Positions 34,420 through 44,247 of a stretch of DNA of 64,000 bases are shown here, one piece after another. The translations under genes were made by a program, and so were the position numbers. Each line of letters starts with the position of its first letter. Position 1 is the first letter of the stretch. The DNA comes from Pseudomonas mangiferae (GTDB taxonomy: Bacteria > Pseudomonadota > Gammaproteobacteria > Pseudomonadales > Pseudomonadaceae): contig NZ_VJOY01000003.1 in NCBI RefSeq assembly GCF_007109405.1, positions 124,001 to 188,000 of the forward strand. The letters are read 5' to 3'. Below the pieces are notes generated by a model. The model was not told the DNA's origin and did no database searches. It saw only the letters and a list, made by a program, of their open reading frames with translations.

Positions 34420-35196
34420 TCAACGCTTCCAGGCGGCGAGCCAGCCGAGGCGCTCCTCGGTGCGCCCGCGGGGCAGGTACTCGGCGCCGAACCAGCCGTC
34501 GTAGCCCGCGCTGCGCAGTGCCTGGCGCAGCGCGGGGAAGTCCAGGTCGCCGGAGCCGGGCTCGCCACGGCCGGGGCAGTCGGCGAACTGCACGTGGCCG
34601 ATGCGTCCCGCCAGGTCCCGGATCGCTTCGCCCACGTCCAGGCCCTGGCGAGCCATGTGATAAAGGTCCAGCTGCGCCAGGCAGTTGGGATGGTCCACCG
34701 CCTCCAGCAGCGCCAGCAGATCGGCGGGGGTGTTGACCAGGAAGCCGGGCATGTCCACGGGGTTGATCGCCTCGCAGAGCACTCGGATGCCCAGCACCGC
34801 GAAGGCGTCGGCGGCGGCTCGCAGGTTCTGCGCCAGGCAGTCCAGGGACTCGGCCCGGGTCACGCCGTCGGCGAGGCGGCCCGGCAGCACGTTGACACAG
34901 GCCGGGCGGACCATGGCGGCGTAGGTCAGGGCCTCCTGCAACGCCGCCGCGAACGCCTCACGCCGCTGCGGGTGGGCGGCCAGCCCGCAGCCGCCCTGCA
35001 GCAGGTCGCCGGCCGGCAGGTTGATCAGCACCAGGGGCAGGCCGGCGGCCTCCAGGGCCTCCTTCAGGCGCAGCGCGGGTACCTCGTAGGGAAACTGGAT
35101 CTCGACCCCGTCGAATCCCGCGGCGCGGGCGGCCACCGGGCGTTGCGGCAGCGGTCGGTCGGTAAACAGCAGGGACAGGTTGGCGGCGATCTTCAT
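34420..35196 (-). CDS. hyi: Hydroxypyruvate isomerase
   Basis: A 258-residue TIM-barrel isomerase interconverting hydroxypyruvate and tartronate semialdehyde. Characteristic segments are IAANLSLLFTDRP at the start, GFDGVEIQFPYE, LINLPAGD, VNVLPGR, CEAINPVDMPGF (with the conserved E of the metal site) and LAQLDLYHM. The end GWFGAEYLPRGRTEERLGWL is also typical of Hyi. The start ATG overlaps the stop of the upstream reductase gene (ATGA), indicating coupling. In pseudomonads this gene is normally part of a gcl-hyi-glxR glyoxylate carboligase cluster; no gcl gene is seen in this window. Confidence 0.9.
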   Translation of the reverse strand: MKIAANLSLLFTDRPLPQRPVAARAAGFDGVEIQFPYEVPALRLKEALEAAGLPLVLINLPAGDLLQGGCGLAAHPQRREAFAAALQEALTYAAMVRPACVNVLPGRLADGVTRAESLDCLAQNLRAAADAFAVLGIRVLCEAINPVDMPGFLVNTPADLLALLEAVDHPNCLAQLDLYHMARQGLDVGEAIRDLAGRIGHVQFADCPGRGEPGSGDLDFPALRQALRSAGYDGWFGAEYLPRGRTEERLGWLAAWKR

Positions 35197-36086
35197 GAGT
35201 CGGTCTCCCGGAACAGGGCGATGAGGGTCGAGAGGTCGTGCTGCAGGTGCCCATGGCCACCGTGCAGGCGCATCAGTTGGGCGGCCAGGCCGCTGAAGGG
35301 GGTCGCGCTGTCGCGCTCGCCGCCCAGGCGGACCGCGTTGTCCAGGTCCTTGAGCAGCGTGCGCACATGCCATTCCACCGGCTCGAAGCGGCGCTCCGCC
35401 ATCCGCGGCGCGAGGATCTGCAACGGCTTCGAATCAGCGAAACCGCCGGCCAGGGCCGGTGCCAACTGGTTCGCGTCGACCCCGGCACGCTCCGCCAGGG
35501 CCACAGCCTCGGCGATCACCAGGGCATTGCAGGCGACGATCATCTGGTTGCAGACCTTGGCCACCTGGCCGGCGCCCACCTCCCCCAGGTGGGTGAGGCG
35601 CTGGCCGAGGGTGGCGAAGACCGGCCGCAGGCGCTCGACGTCCTCCGGGCGCCCGCCGGCCATGCCGATCAGCGTGCCAGCGCGGGCCCCGGCGACGCCG
35701 CCGGAAACCGGAGCGTCCACCCAGCGCATGCCGCTGCGGGCCTCCAGTTCGGCCGCCAGCTCCCGGGTCAGGGCCGGCTCCAGGCTGGAGAAATCCACCA
35801 GCAATTGCCCGGGCCGGGCACCCTCGACGATCCCGCCCGCACCGAACACCACCTGGCGCACCGCCTCGCCGTCGGCCAGGCAGAGCAGCACGAGATCGGC
35901 CTCGGCGCACAGCTCGGCAGGCCGGTCCACCCGCCGGGCACCCAGCGCCACCAGGGGGCCGCATTTCGCCGGGCTGCGGTTCCAGACCCGCAACGGATGC
36001 CCGGCCTGTGCCAGGCGCTGCCCCATCGGCAGGCCCATCAGGCCGATGCCAGCGAAGGCGAGGGAAGGAACGCGGGTATCGGTCAT
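35193..36086 (-). CDS. glxR: 2-hydroxy-3-oxopropionate (tartronate semialdehyde) reductase
   Basis: A 297-residue beta-hydroxyacid dehydrogenase. The N-terminal Rossmann motif GIGLMGLPMGQRL is followed by the family loop VDAPVSGGVAGARAGTL and the catalytic lysine in GQVAKVCNQMIVACN (near residue 170). It should reduce tartronate semialdehyde to D-glycerate with NAD(P)H, the step after Hyi in glyoxylate assimilation. The assignment within the family (over 3-hydroxyisobutyrate dehydrogenase) rests mainly on the coupled downstream hyi gene. ATG 36086 is chosen over an ATG at 36116 because similarity begins at PSLAFAGIGLMG. Confidence 0.85.
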   Translation of the reverse strand: MTDTRVPSLAFAGIGLMGLPMGQRLAQAGHPLRVWNRSPAKCGPLVALGARRVDRPAELCAEADLVLLCLADGEAVRQVVFGAGGIVEGARPGQLLVDFSSLEPALTRELAAELEARSGMRWVDAPVSGGVAGARAGTLIGMAGGRPEDVERLRPVFATLGQRLTHLGEVGAGQVAKVCNQMIVACNALVIAEAVALAERAGVDANQLAPALAGGFADSKPLQILAPRMAERRFEPVEWHVRTLLKDLDNAVRLGGERDSATPFSGLAAQLMRLHGGHGHLQHDLSTLIALFRETDS

Positions 36087-36254
36087 GGCGAACGCCTGTC
36101 GGGACGGAGTCGCCATCTTAGCGGCTGGTGCAGGGCTTGGGCGCCCGCCCCGCGCGCATCTGCACGGGAAGCGCGGGAAGGCACACGGGGTTCGCCGCGA
36201 CCCGCGTCTGGATGCGCTACGGGCGGGCCGGGACGCGGGGCGCGGAGCGGCGGC

Positions 36255-36623
36255 TCAGAAGCCGTCCTTGAGCAGGTGGTCCAGGTTGACCGGTTCGCCC
36301 GATTGCACGTGGAGCTTCTCGCGGATGTCCTGGAACATCGCGTCGTAATCCTGGTGGTCGCGCAGGATCGGGCCGAGATGGGGATGCAGCCCGTGCTTGC
36401 TGGCGATGCGGGTGGCCATGCTGGCGAAGTTGAAGGCGGTGTCGCGGTGCAGCTCGAACTCCTCCTCGAAGACCCGTCCGTCCAGATTGCCGACCATGCG
36501 GAAGTGCAGCATGACGCCTTCCTTCGGGTCGTTGCGGACGTCGTAGTAGAGATCGAGGGTGTAGGAGGACTTTTCGTGCAGCCCAGGCAGGTTGGTGCGG
36601 TGGAGATGGCCGGGTTGGAACAT
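36255..36623 (-). CDS. DUF5064 family protein
   Basis: A 122-residue soluble protein. It begins MFQPGHLHRTNLPG and contains a beta-rich core (YTLDLYYDVRNDPKEGVMLH, EEEFELHRDTAFNFAS) and a helical C-terminus ending HLLKDGF. I recognise it as the Pseudomonas-specific DUF5064 family, which has no known function. It is a single gene, 85 nt downstream of the DUF2288 gene on the same strand. No signal peptide or membrane segment is present. Confidence 0.75.
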   Translation of the reverse strand: MFQPGHLHRTNLPGLHEKSSYTLDLYYDVRNDPKEGVMLHFRMVGNLDGRVFEEEFELHRDTAFNFASMATRIASKHGLHPHLGPILRDHQDYDAMFQDIREKLHVQSGEPVNLDHLLKDGF

Positions 36624-36691
36624 GTGCGGACTCCTCGACGGGAAGGGTGCGGGCAGTCTACCCCGTCGGGCGCGAGGGGGCTTGTCCTGGA

Positions 36692-37006
36692 TCAGGACGC
36701 GGTGACGGGCGCCCGCTCCTGGACCAGCACCCAGGGCGCCACTACCACCGCCCACAGCGACGGGTCGCGCGCCAGCAGGTCTTCGGCGCGGGCTTCCTCG
36801 ACCCGGGCCAGCAGGCCCGACCGGAGCCAGCCGCCCACCTGCGCCTGGTCGTCGCGAGCGACCGCCGTGGCCACCGCCACCAGGTCCTGCTCCGCCTCGA
36901 CCCACAACAGCGCGCCGCGGGCGAAGAACGGCTGGAGTTCTTCCCAGCGGATCGGCGCGGTCTCGCCCAGGAGTTTGGCGTAGAGAAGGTCGGACGAGTC
37001 CGGCAT
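36692..37006 (-). CDS. DUF2288 family protein
   Basis: A 104-residue soluble protein with the DUF2288 pattern: LLYAKLLGETAPIRWEELQP, FFARGALLWVEAEQDLVAVA and ARDPSLWAVVVAPWVLVQER. Function unknown. Start ATG 37006; the frame is open further upstream but the family N-terminus is here. It is divergent from braC, sharing a 336-nt intergenic region. The pair DUF2288/DUF5064 next to braC is the arrangement I remember from other pseudomonads. Confidence 0.78.
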   Translation of the reverse strand: MPDSSDLLYAKLLGETAPIRWEELQPFFARGALLWVEAEQDLVAVATAVARDDQAQVGGWLRSGLLARVEEARAEDLLARDPSLWAVVVAPWVLVQERAPVTAS

Positions 37007-37342
37007 GGGGGTACGGCTCCGGCGGAAAGGACCGGCCATCATAGCGTCGCCGGGCCGCTGGGCAAGCCCGTCGGCGGCACCATTCGACGAGCCGTCGCGC
37101 AGGCCCCGCGACGCCGAAAAAGGCGTCCCAGAGCCTCGGCGAGCGGTGACGTTTTTATGTAAATCCATGTCGATTAGGCGACACGCCATGAAAATGCCAG
37201 TCCCCCATGGCTTTTCAAGCCGCGAACCGCCGCTCTACACTGCACCGGTACAGTTGCCCGGACCGAAGCCGGGGATACACCCGCTCGCGCCGCTCCGGCA
37301 GCCTAAGAACTACAACAACGAAGCACTCATGAGTGGAGCACT
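37007..37342. promoter_or_regulatory. Intergenic region with candidate braC promoter
   Basis: This 336-nt region separates DUF2288 and braC. The best promoter is TTTTCA (37212-37217), an 18-bp spacer and TACACT (37236-37241), about 100 nt before the braC ATG, implying a long leader. GGAG lies seven bases before the ATG. No ORF in the region is supported. No clear Lrp-type or sigma-54 site was identified. Confidence 0.35.
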
Positions 37343-38464
37343 ATGAATAAGGCAACTAAGCAGATTTCCAGACTGTTTGCCGCCATGGCGATGGCCGGCG
37401 TCGCGAGCTACTCGATGGCCGCCGACACCATCAAGATCGGCCTGGCGGGTCCGGTGACTGGCGCCGTCGCCCAGTACGGCGACATGCAATTCATCGGTGC
37501 CAAGATGGCCATCGAGCAGATCAACAAGGCCGGCGGGGTGAACGGCTCCCAGCTCGAAGGCGTGGTCTATGACGACGCGTGCGACCCGAAACAGGCCGTC
37601 GCCGTCGCCAACAAGATCGTCAACGACGAAATCAAGTTCGTTGTTGGCCACCTCTGCTCCAGCTCCACTCAGCCAGCGTCCGACATCTACGAGGACGAAG
37701 GCATCCTGATGATCACGCCCGCCTCCACCAGCCCCGAGCTGACCAGCCGCGGTTACAAGCTGATCTTCCGCACCATCGGCCTGGACAGCCTGCAGGGCCC
37801 CACCGCCGGCAACTTCATCGCCGACCACATCAAGCCGAAGAACGTCGCGGTCATCCACGACAAGCAGCAGTACGGCGAAGGCATCGCCAGCGCGGTCAAG
37901 AAAACCCTGGAAAGCAAAGGCACCAAGGTCGCCCTGTTCGAAGGCATCAACGCCGGCGACAAGGACTTCTCCTCGCTGATCGCCAAGCTCAAGCAGGCCA
38001 ACGTCGACTTCATCTACTACGGCGGCTACCACCCGGAACTGGGCCTGCTGCTGCGCCAGGCCTCCGAGAAGGGCCTGAAGGTCCGCTTCATGGGTCCGGA
38101 AGGCGTCGGCAACAAGGAAATCTCCGCCATCGCCGGCCCGGCTTCCGAAGGCCTGCTGGTGACCCTGCCGCAATCCTTCGACCAGGATCCGAAGAACCAG
38201 GCGCTGGTCGAGGCCTTCAAGGCGAAGAACGAGGACCCGACCGGTCCATTCGTGTTCCCTGCCTACTCCGCTGTCCAGGTCATCGCCGAAGGCATCAAGA
38301 AAGCCGGCGAGGCCGATCCCGCCAAGGTAGCGGACGCCCTGCGCGCCAACACCTTCGACACCCAGACCGGTTCCCTCGGCTTCGACGAGAAGGGCGACCT
38401 GAAGAACTTCAACTTCGTCGTCTACGAGTGGCATCAGGACGGTACCAAGACCGAGGCCAAATAA
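37343..38464 (+). CDS. braC: Branched-chain amino acid periplasmic binding protein BraC
   Basis: A 373-residue periplasmic protein, the same length as BraC of P. aeruginosa, which binds leucine, isoleucine, valine, alanine and threonine for the LIV-I ABC transporter. A signal peptide covers residues 1-26 (ending SYSMAAD). The mature Peripla_BP_6 domain begins IKIGLAGPVTGAVAQYGD. Conserved ligand residues lie in GHLCSSSTQPASDIYED and TPASTSPELTSRG, and the cysteine pair of this family is present (DACD and LCS). It is the first gene of braC-braDEFG, separated from braD by 296 nt with a strong hairpin, which would give the binding protein in excess over the permease. Confidence 0.95.
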   Translation: MNKATKQISRLFAAMAMAGVASYSMAADTIKIGLAGPVTGAVAQYGDMQFIGAKMAIEQINKAGGVNGSQLEGVVYDDACDPKQAVAVANKIVNDEIKFVVGHLCSSSTQPASDIYEDEGILMITPASTSPELTSRGYKLIFRTIGLDSLQGPTAGNFIADHIKPKNVAVIHDKQQYGEGIASAVKKTLESKGTKVALFEGINAGDKDFSSLIAKLKQANVDFIYYGGYHPELGLLLRQASEKGLKVRFMGPEGVGNKEISAIAGPASEGLLVTLPQSFDQDPKNQALVEAFKAKNEDPTGPFVFPAYSAVQVIAEGIKKAGEADPAKVADALRANTFDTQTGSLGFDEKGDLKNFNFVVYEWHQDGTKTEAK

Positions 38465-38482
38465 GCCCGTCGCCTGCACCGC

Positions 38483-38510
38483 GAAGCCCACTGCCCACGC
38501 AGTGGGCTTC
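38483..38510 (+). terminator. Attenuator hairpin between braC and braD
   Basis: A perfect 12-bp stem GAAGCCCACTGC/GCAGTGGGCTTC with a CCAC loop lies 19 nt after the braC stop. Only a short GTCTATCC follows, so read-through into braDEFG is expected. Beyond it, 38511-38760 shows no ORF; TACACT at 38686-38691 may be a secondary promoter -10. Confidence 0.65.
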
Positions 38511-38760
38511 GTCTATCCGATGAGGCCGCTGCACGACCGAGACGCTCGACGATCCAGCTCCGAACGCCAACGGCGCGCGCCCGTACCCCGGGCCGGCAAC
38601 GCCTGACGCTTCGGTCCCCCCGAACAGGAGAAGGGGGCACGCTGATGCCGATGGAAGCGGCGCCGTCCGGCCGAACCTCTCGCCGTACACTGCCTCCCCG
38701 TTTTCCGGGAATCCGCTGCGTCACAAGCGCCGCTTTTCGTGATTCTCGAGGAGTTAGGTG

Positions 38761-39680
<920 letters not shown>

Positions 39681-39684
<4 letters not shown>

Positions 39685-40946
39685 CCCTCTCGACCAAGCG
39701 GTTGAAAACCGCATTCTTCAGCGCCTTGCTAGTGATCGCCGTGGCCTACCCGGTGATGGGGCTCAAGCTGAGCACCGTCGGCATCAAGCTGGAAGTGCAC
39801 GGTGCCAGCCCCACCGTCCTGTGGACCATCGCCGCGTGCGCCGTGGCGATGTTCGTCTGGCAACTGTTCCGCCACCACCTGGCCGCCGGCTGGGCGGCGA
39901 GCCCGAGCCTGCCCAGCATACCGGCCGGCGCGGGCGGCTTCCTGACCCTGCCGTCGACCCAGCGCTGGATCATCCTCGGCCTGGTCATCGTCGCCCTGGT
40001 CTGGCCGTTCTTCGGCTCCCGCGGCGCGGTGGACATCGCCACCCTGATCCTGATCTACGTGATGCTCGGCCTCGGCCTGAACATCGTGGTGGGCCTGGCC
40101 GGACTGCTGGACCTGGGCTACGTGGGCTTCTACGCGGTGGGAGCCTACAGCTACGCGCTGCTGTCCCACTACTACGGCCTGGGCTTCTGGGTCTGCCTGC
40201 CCATCGCCGGGATGATGGCCGCGCTGTTCGGCTTCCTCCTGGGCTTCCCGGTCCTGCGCCTGCGGGGCGACTACCTGGCGATCGTTACCCTGGGCTTCGG
40301 CGAGATCATCCGCATCCTGTTGCGCAACCTCACCGGCATCACCGGCGGCCCCAACGGCATCAGCAACATCGAGAAGCCGAGTCTGTTCGGCCTGTCGTTC
40401 GAGCGCCGCGCCGCGGAAGGCATGCAGACGTTCCACGAGTACTTCGGCATCGCCTACAACTCGACCTACAAGGTGGTGTTCCTCTACCTGATCGCGCTGC
40501 TGCTGGTGCTGCTGACCCTGTTCGTGATCAACCGCCTGCTGCGCATGCCCATCGGCCGCGCCTGGGAAGCGCTGCGGGAAGACGAGATCGCCTGCCGCGC
40601 CCTGGGCATGAACCCCACGGTGATCAAGCTTTCCGCGTTCACCCTGGGCGCCTGCTTCGCCGGGTTCGCCGGCAGCTTCTTCGCCGCCCGCCAGGGCCTG
40701 GTGTCGCCGGAGTCCTTCACCTTCATCGAGTCGGCGATCATCCTCGCCATCGTGGTGCTGGGCGGCATGGGCTCGCAGCTGGGCATCATCCTCGCCGCGG
40801 TGGTGATGATCCTGCTGCCGGAACTGGCCCGGGAGTTCAACGAGTACCGCATGCTAATGTTCGGCGTTCTCATGGTGCTGATGATGATCTGGCGTCCCCA
40901 GGGCCTGCTGCCCATGCAACGTCCTCACCTGGAGCTGAAGCCATGA
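39681..40946 (+). CDS. braE: Branched-chain amino acid ABC permease BraE (LivM)
   Basis: A 421-residue permease, partner of BraD in the membrane pore. The LivM family core begins near residue 128 ([20 protein letters not shown]) and includes [19 protein letters not shown] and [12 protein letters not shown]. The coupling-loop region is [19 protein letters not shown]. The first 120 residues, with two extra helices and a proline/glycine linker ([11 protein letters not shown]), are the long LivM N-terminal extension. It overlaps braD and braF by four bases each, so braDEFG is fully coupled. Confidence 0.95.
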
Positions 40947-41710
40947 GCCGCGCGATTCTCGATGTAGACGGCCTGAGCATGCGCTTCGGCGGGCTCCTGG
41001 CGGTGAACGGCGTGTCGCTGAACATCCAGGAAAAGCAGGTGGTCTCCATGATCGGCCCCAACGGCGCCGGCAAGACCACCGTGTTCAACTGCCTGACCGG
41101 CTTCTACCGCCCCACTTCCGGCACCATCCTGCTGGACGGCCAGCCGATCCAGGGCCTGTCCGGCCACATGATCGCCCGCCAGGGCGTGGTGCGGACCTTC
41201 CAGAACGTCCGGCTGTTCAAGGACATGACGGCGGTGGAAAACCTGCTGGTGGCCCAGCACCGCCACCTCAACACCAACTTCCTCGCCGGCCTGTTCAAGA
41301 CCCCGGCGTTCCGCCGCAGCGAGCGGGAAGCCATGGCCCACGCCGCCCACTGGCTGGAGCAGGTCAACCTGACGGACGTGGCCAACCGTCCGGCGGGCAC
41401 CCTCGCCTATGGCCAGCAACGGCGCCTGGAGATCGCCCGCTGCATGATGACGCGCCCGCGCATCCTCATGCTCGACGAGCCCGCCGCCGGCCTGAACCCC
41501 CGGGAGACGGAGGACCTCAAGGCGCTGATCGCCCTGCTGCGCAACGAGTACAACGTGACCGTGCTGCTGATCGAGCACGACATGCACTTGGTGATGAGCA
41601 TTTCCGACCACATCTACGTGATCAACCAGGGCACCCCCCTGGCCGACGGTACGCCGGAGCAGATCCGCACCCATCCGGACGTGATCAAAGCCTACCTGGG
41701 GGAAGCCTGA
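40943..41710 (+). CDS. braF: Branched-chain amino acid ABC ATPase BraF (LivG)
   Basis: A 255-residue ABC ATPase. Walker A is GPNGAGKTT (about residues 37-45), the signature is [13 protein letters not shown], Walker B is [11 protein letters not shown], and the switch histidine is in [10 protein letters not shown]. The LivG-specific insertion after Walker A ([19 protein letters not shown]) and the [13 protein letters not shown]-terminal motif distinguish it from BraG. It starts with ATGA overlap and ends with a TGATG overlap into braG. Confidence 0.95.
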   Translation: MSRAILDVDGLSMRFGGLLAVNGVSLNIQEKQVVSMIGPNGAGKTTVFNCLTGFYRPTSGTILLDGQPIQGLSGHMIARQGVVRTFQNVRLFKDMTAVENLLVAQHRHLNTNFLAGLFKTPAFRRSEREAMAHAAHWLEQVNLTDVANRPAGTLAYGQQRRLEIARCMMTRPRILMLDEPAAGLNPRETEDLKALIALLRNEYNVTVLLIEHDMHLVMSISDHIYVINQGTPLADGTPEQIRTHPDVIKAYLGEA

Positions 41711-42411
41711 TGCTCGTGTTCAAAGATGTCTCCACCTTCTACGGCAAGATCCAGGCGCTGCACGGCGTCAGCGTGGAAGTGAAGCAGGGCGAGATCGTCA
41801 CCCTGATCGGCGCCAACGGCGCCGGCAAGTCGACCCTGATGATGACCCTGTGCGGCTCGCCCAAGGCCGCCAGCGGCAGCATCCTCTACGAGGGCGAGGA
41901 GCTGGTGGGCCAGGAGCCTTCCCACATCATGCGCAAGAGCATCGCGGTGGTGCCGGAAGGCCGCCGTGTGTTCGCTCGCCTGACCGTGGAGGAGAACCTG
42001 GCCATGGGCGGCTTCTTCACCCCCAAGGGCGACTATCAGGAGCAGATGGACAAGGTGCTGCACCTGTTCCCGCGCCTGAAGGAGCGCTTCGAGCAGCGCG
42101 CCGGCACCATGTCCGGCGGCGAGCAGCAAATGCTCGCCATCGGCCGCGCGTTGATGAGCAAGCCGCGCTTGCTGCTGCTGGACGAGCCGTCCCTGGGCCT
42201 GGCGCCCATCATCATCCAGCAGATCTTCGACATCATCGAGCAACTGCGCCGCGATGGCGTGACGGTGTTTCTGGTGGAGCAGAACGCCAACCAGGCGTTG
42301 AAGCTGGCGGACCGGGGCTACGTGCTGGAGAACGGCCGGATCGTCATGCAGGGCACCGGCGAGTCCCTGCACAGCGACCCACGGGTCCGCGAGGCCTACC
42401 TGGGTGGCTAA
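41710..42411 (+). CDS. braG: Branched-chain amino acid ABC ATPase BraG (LivF)
   Basis: A 233-residue ABC ATPase, the second motor subunit of the LIV transporter. Walker A GANGAGKST (about 36-44), signature MSGGEQQMLAIGRAL, Walker B LLLLDEPSLGL and switch region LVEQNANQAL are intact. The LivF-type start LVFKDVSTFYGKIQALHGVS is typical. The start codon shares one base with the braF stop. A rho-independent terminator follows 12 nt after its stop, ending the operon. Confidence 0.95.
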   Translation: MLVFKDVSTFYGKIQALHGVSVEVKQGEIVTLIGANGAGKSTLMMTLCGSPKAASGSILYEGEELVGQEPSHIMRKSIAVVPEGRRVFARLTVEENLAMGGFFTPKGDYQEQMDKVLHLFPRLKERFEQRAGTMSGGEQQMLAIGRALMSKPRLLLLDEPSLGLAPIIIQQIFDIIEQLRRDGVTVFLVEQNANQALKLADRGYVLENGRIVMQGTGESLHSDPRVREAYLGG

Positions 42412-42423
42412 GTCCCTGCCGTG

Positions 42424-42455
42424 AAAAAAACCGCCCTCCGGGGCGGTTTTTTTTG
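42424..42455 (+). terminator. Terminator of the bra operon
   Basis: Stem ACCGCCC-TCCG-GGGCGGT (42430-42447), preceded by seven A and followed by eight T (TTTTTTTT), directly after braG. It can work in both directions, though no minus-strand gene faces it closely. Confidence 0.92.
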
Positions 42456-42483
42456 TCCTCGCTTCAGCGATGACTCGCCCGGC

Positions 42484-42512
42484 TTGTGATGCCGCGGCGC
42501 CCTGGCTAAGGT
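42484..42512 (+). promoter_or_regulatory. Candidate sigma-70 promoter of COG3650-type lipoprotein gene
   Basis: TTGTGA (42484-42489), a 17-bp spacer and TAAGGT (42507-42512) lie 25-53 nt before the ATG at 42537. TGGAGAG provides the ribosome-binding site. Confidence 0.4.
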
Positions 42513-42536
42513 GGCCGCTTCCCGCTGGAGAGTCCT

Positions 42537-43208
42537 ATGCGCGCCCCCTTCATCCCCCTCGTCCTCGCCCTGCCCTTGTTCGCCGGCTGCCAGTTGCTCG
42601 GTGACGCCACCCCGCCCGCCTCCACCGATACCGGGGTGCGCCTCCAAGGAACCCTGGCCCGTCAGGATGATGGCTGGGTCTTCACGCCCTGCCAGGAGCG
42701 GCGGCGCTTCCTCGTCCGCGAAGGCAGCGAGACCGCCCTGGACCAGGACGCCGAGCCGCTGGCCCGTGCCGAAGCCTCGCTGTACGCAGACCTGCGTGGT
42801 GTCCTGGCCGCCAGCAAGCAGGACGGGCTGGACGGCGAACTGCAGCTGAGCCGGGTCTATCGCGTGCAGAAGCCGGCCGGTGGCTGCGACGATCCCAACT
42901 TTCCCCGCCTGCTGCTGCACGCCGGCGGCAGCGAGCCCGACTGGTCGGTGAACGCCGGCAAGCAGGGCCTGATACTGGAACGCCCCGGCCAACCCGCCCA
43001 GGCCCTCCCCTATATGGAGGAGCAGTTGCCGGAGGGGCGCTTCAACCTGTCCAGCGAGGCCAACGGCGAGCACGTGGAGCTGTGGGTGGCGCCGAATCGG
43101 TGCGTCGACCGGCGCGACGGTTCGGTGAATTACCTGGAGACCGAGCTGCGGGTGAACGGCGAGCGCCTGCGCGGCTGCGGTTATTTCGGCGGCGCCCGGG
43201 ACCAGTGA
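42537..43208 (+). CDS. COG3650-type lipoprotein
   Basis: A 223-residue secreted lipoprotein: signal MRAPFIPLVLALPLFAGC with lipobox LFAGC (cysteine at 18). The body has two recognisable parts. An N-terminal domain (FTPCQERRRFLVREGSETAL) with paired cysteines is followed by a C-terminal domain (GEHVELWVAPNRCVDRRDGS... RGCGYFG) resembling the COG3650 unit, with two more cysteines likely disulphide-bonded. The last domain is MliC/lysozyme-inhibitor-like in pattern (a small beta domain with a Cys pair), but I would not assign that activity. The same gene follows braG in P. aeruginosa (from memory). It has its own promoter after the bra terminator. Confidence 0.7.
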   Translation: MRAPFIPLVLALPLFAGCQLLGDATPPASTDTGVRLQGTLARQDDGWVFTPCQERRRFLVREGSETALDQDAEPLARAEASLYADLRGVLAASKQDGLDGELQLSRVYRVQKPAGGCDDPNFPRLLLHAGGSEPDWSVNAGKQGLILERPGQPAQALPYMEEQLPEGRFNLSSEANGEHVELWVAPNRCVDRRDGSVNYLETELRVNGERLRGCGYFGGARDQ

Positions 43209-43226
43209 GGGAAGGAGCCGCCGCGC

Positions 43227-44144
43227 TCAGGACAGGCGGCGATCCAGCACCGCAGCGGTCTTCGGCGTCATCCGCCACTGGCTGAGCAACACGCCGAGAA
43301 AGACCAGCCCGCAGGCCGCCAGTTGCGGGTTGGTCAGTCGCTCGTCCAGCACCAGCATGGCGAAGACCAGGGTGAACAGTGGGATCAGGTTGGTGAAGGC
43401 ACTGGCCTGGCTCGCCGGCAATCGCGCCATGCCCAGGTTGTAGAACCCATAGGCGCCCACGGTCACGATCACCCCCAGGTATAGCAGTGCCCACGCGCTG
43501 GCCGGCGAGATGACCGAGGGAAACGGCTCGATCCACAGCGCCAGCGGCAGGAAGAACAGCGAGCCGAGGAAGGTCTGCAGCGCGGTCAGCGAGAACGCCG
43601 AATAGTGCGAGGACAGCCGCTTGAGCAGCAGGGTGTAGCCGGTGGCGCAGAGCATGGCCAGGCACTCGAAGCCGTTGCCCAGCAACGGCCGCGGCCCATG
43701 GGCATCGGCGACGCCACCCAGGCTCAGCAAGACCACCCCCAGCAGGGCCACCAGGAAGCCCATCAGCGTCGTGGGCCGGGTCCGCTCCCGCAGCAGGGCG
43801 AACGCCACCGCCGCCGCCATCAGCGGCAGCACCGCAGTGATCATCCCGGCTTGGGCGGCGCTGGTGTGCTGCAGGGCCACCGCCTCGAACACGAAATACA
43901 GGCAAGGCTCGCAAGTGGCCATGCCCAGCAGGTACTTCCAGTCGCCGACGACGTAAGGCTGCGGCTGGCGCCAGCGCCAGGCCAGCAGGAATACCAGGCT
44001 GCCGATCAGCATGCGGGCGAAGATCACCCACAGCGGTGGCACGTCGCGGAACGCGATCTTCAGGGCGATGAAGGAGCTGCCCCAGATCGCCATCGCCACG
44101 ACCAGGTAGGCGCTGGCAATCAGTTGCAGGCGCAATGAAGACAC
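43227..44144 (-). CDS. EamA-family (DMT) transporter
   Basis: A 305-residue membrane protein with ten helices arranged as two EamA repeats (about 8-140 and 155-290). The first repeat begins YLVVAMAIWGSSFIALKIAF; the second contains GYTLLLKRLS and ends near PQLAACGLVFLGVLL. Such proteins are usually metabolite exporters; the substrate cannot be predicted. It converges on the COG3650-type gene (18-nt gap) and lies downstream of a terminated lipoprotein gene, so it has its own promoter somewhere in 44145-44205. Confidence 0.85.
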   Translation of the reverse strand: MSSLRLQLIASAYLVVAMAIWGSSFIALKIAFRDVPPLWVIFARMLIGSLVFLLAWRWRQPQPYVVGDWKYLLGMATCEPCLYFVFEAVALQHTSAAQAGMITAVLPLMAAAVAFALLRERTRPTTLMGFLVALLGVVLLSLGGVADAHGPRPLLGNGFECLAMLCATGYTLLLKRLSSHYSAFSLTALQTFLGSLFFLPLALWIEPFPSVISPASAWALLYLGVIVTVGAYGFYNLGMARLPASQASAFTNLIPLFTLVFAMLVLDERLTNPQLAACGLVFLGVLLSQWRMTPKTAAVLDRRLS

Positions 44145-44205
44145 GGGTGATTTCCAGGCATGCGGGGGAAGGCAGTATAAGCGGCGGATCGCGCTGAATC
44201 CGGGC

Positions 44206-44236
44206 AGAAAAAAGCCGGCGTTTCGCCGGCTTTTTG
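44206..44236 (-). terminator. Terminator of the glycine-zipper lipoprotein gene
   Basis: Stem AAAAAGCCGGCG-TTT-CGCCGGCTTTTT (about 44208-44235), 12 nt after the minus-strand stop, with T-run in both directions. It is a classic rho-independent terminator. Confidence 0.92.
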
Positions 44237-44247
44237 GACACTACCCC

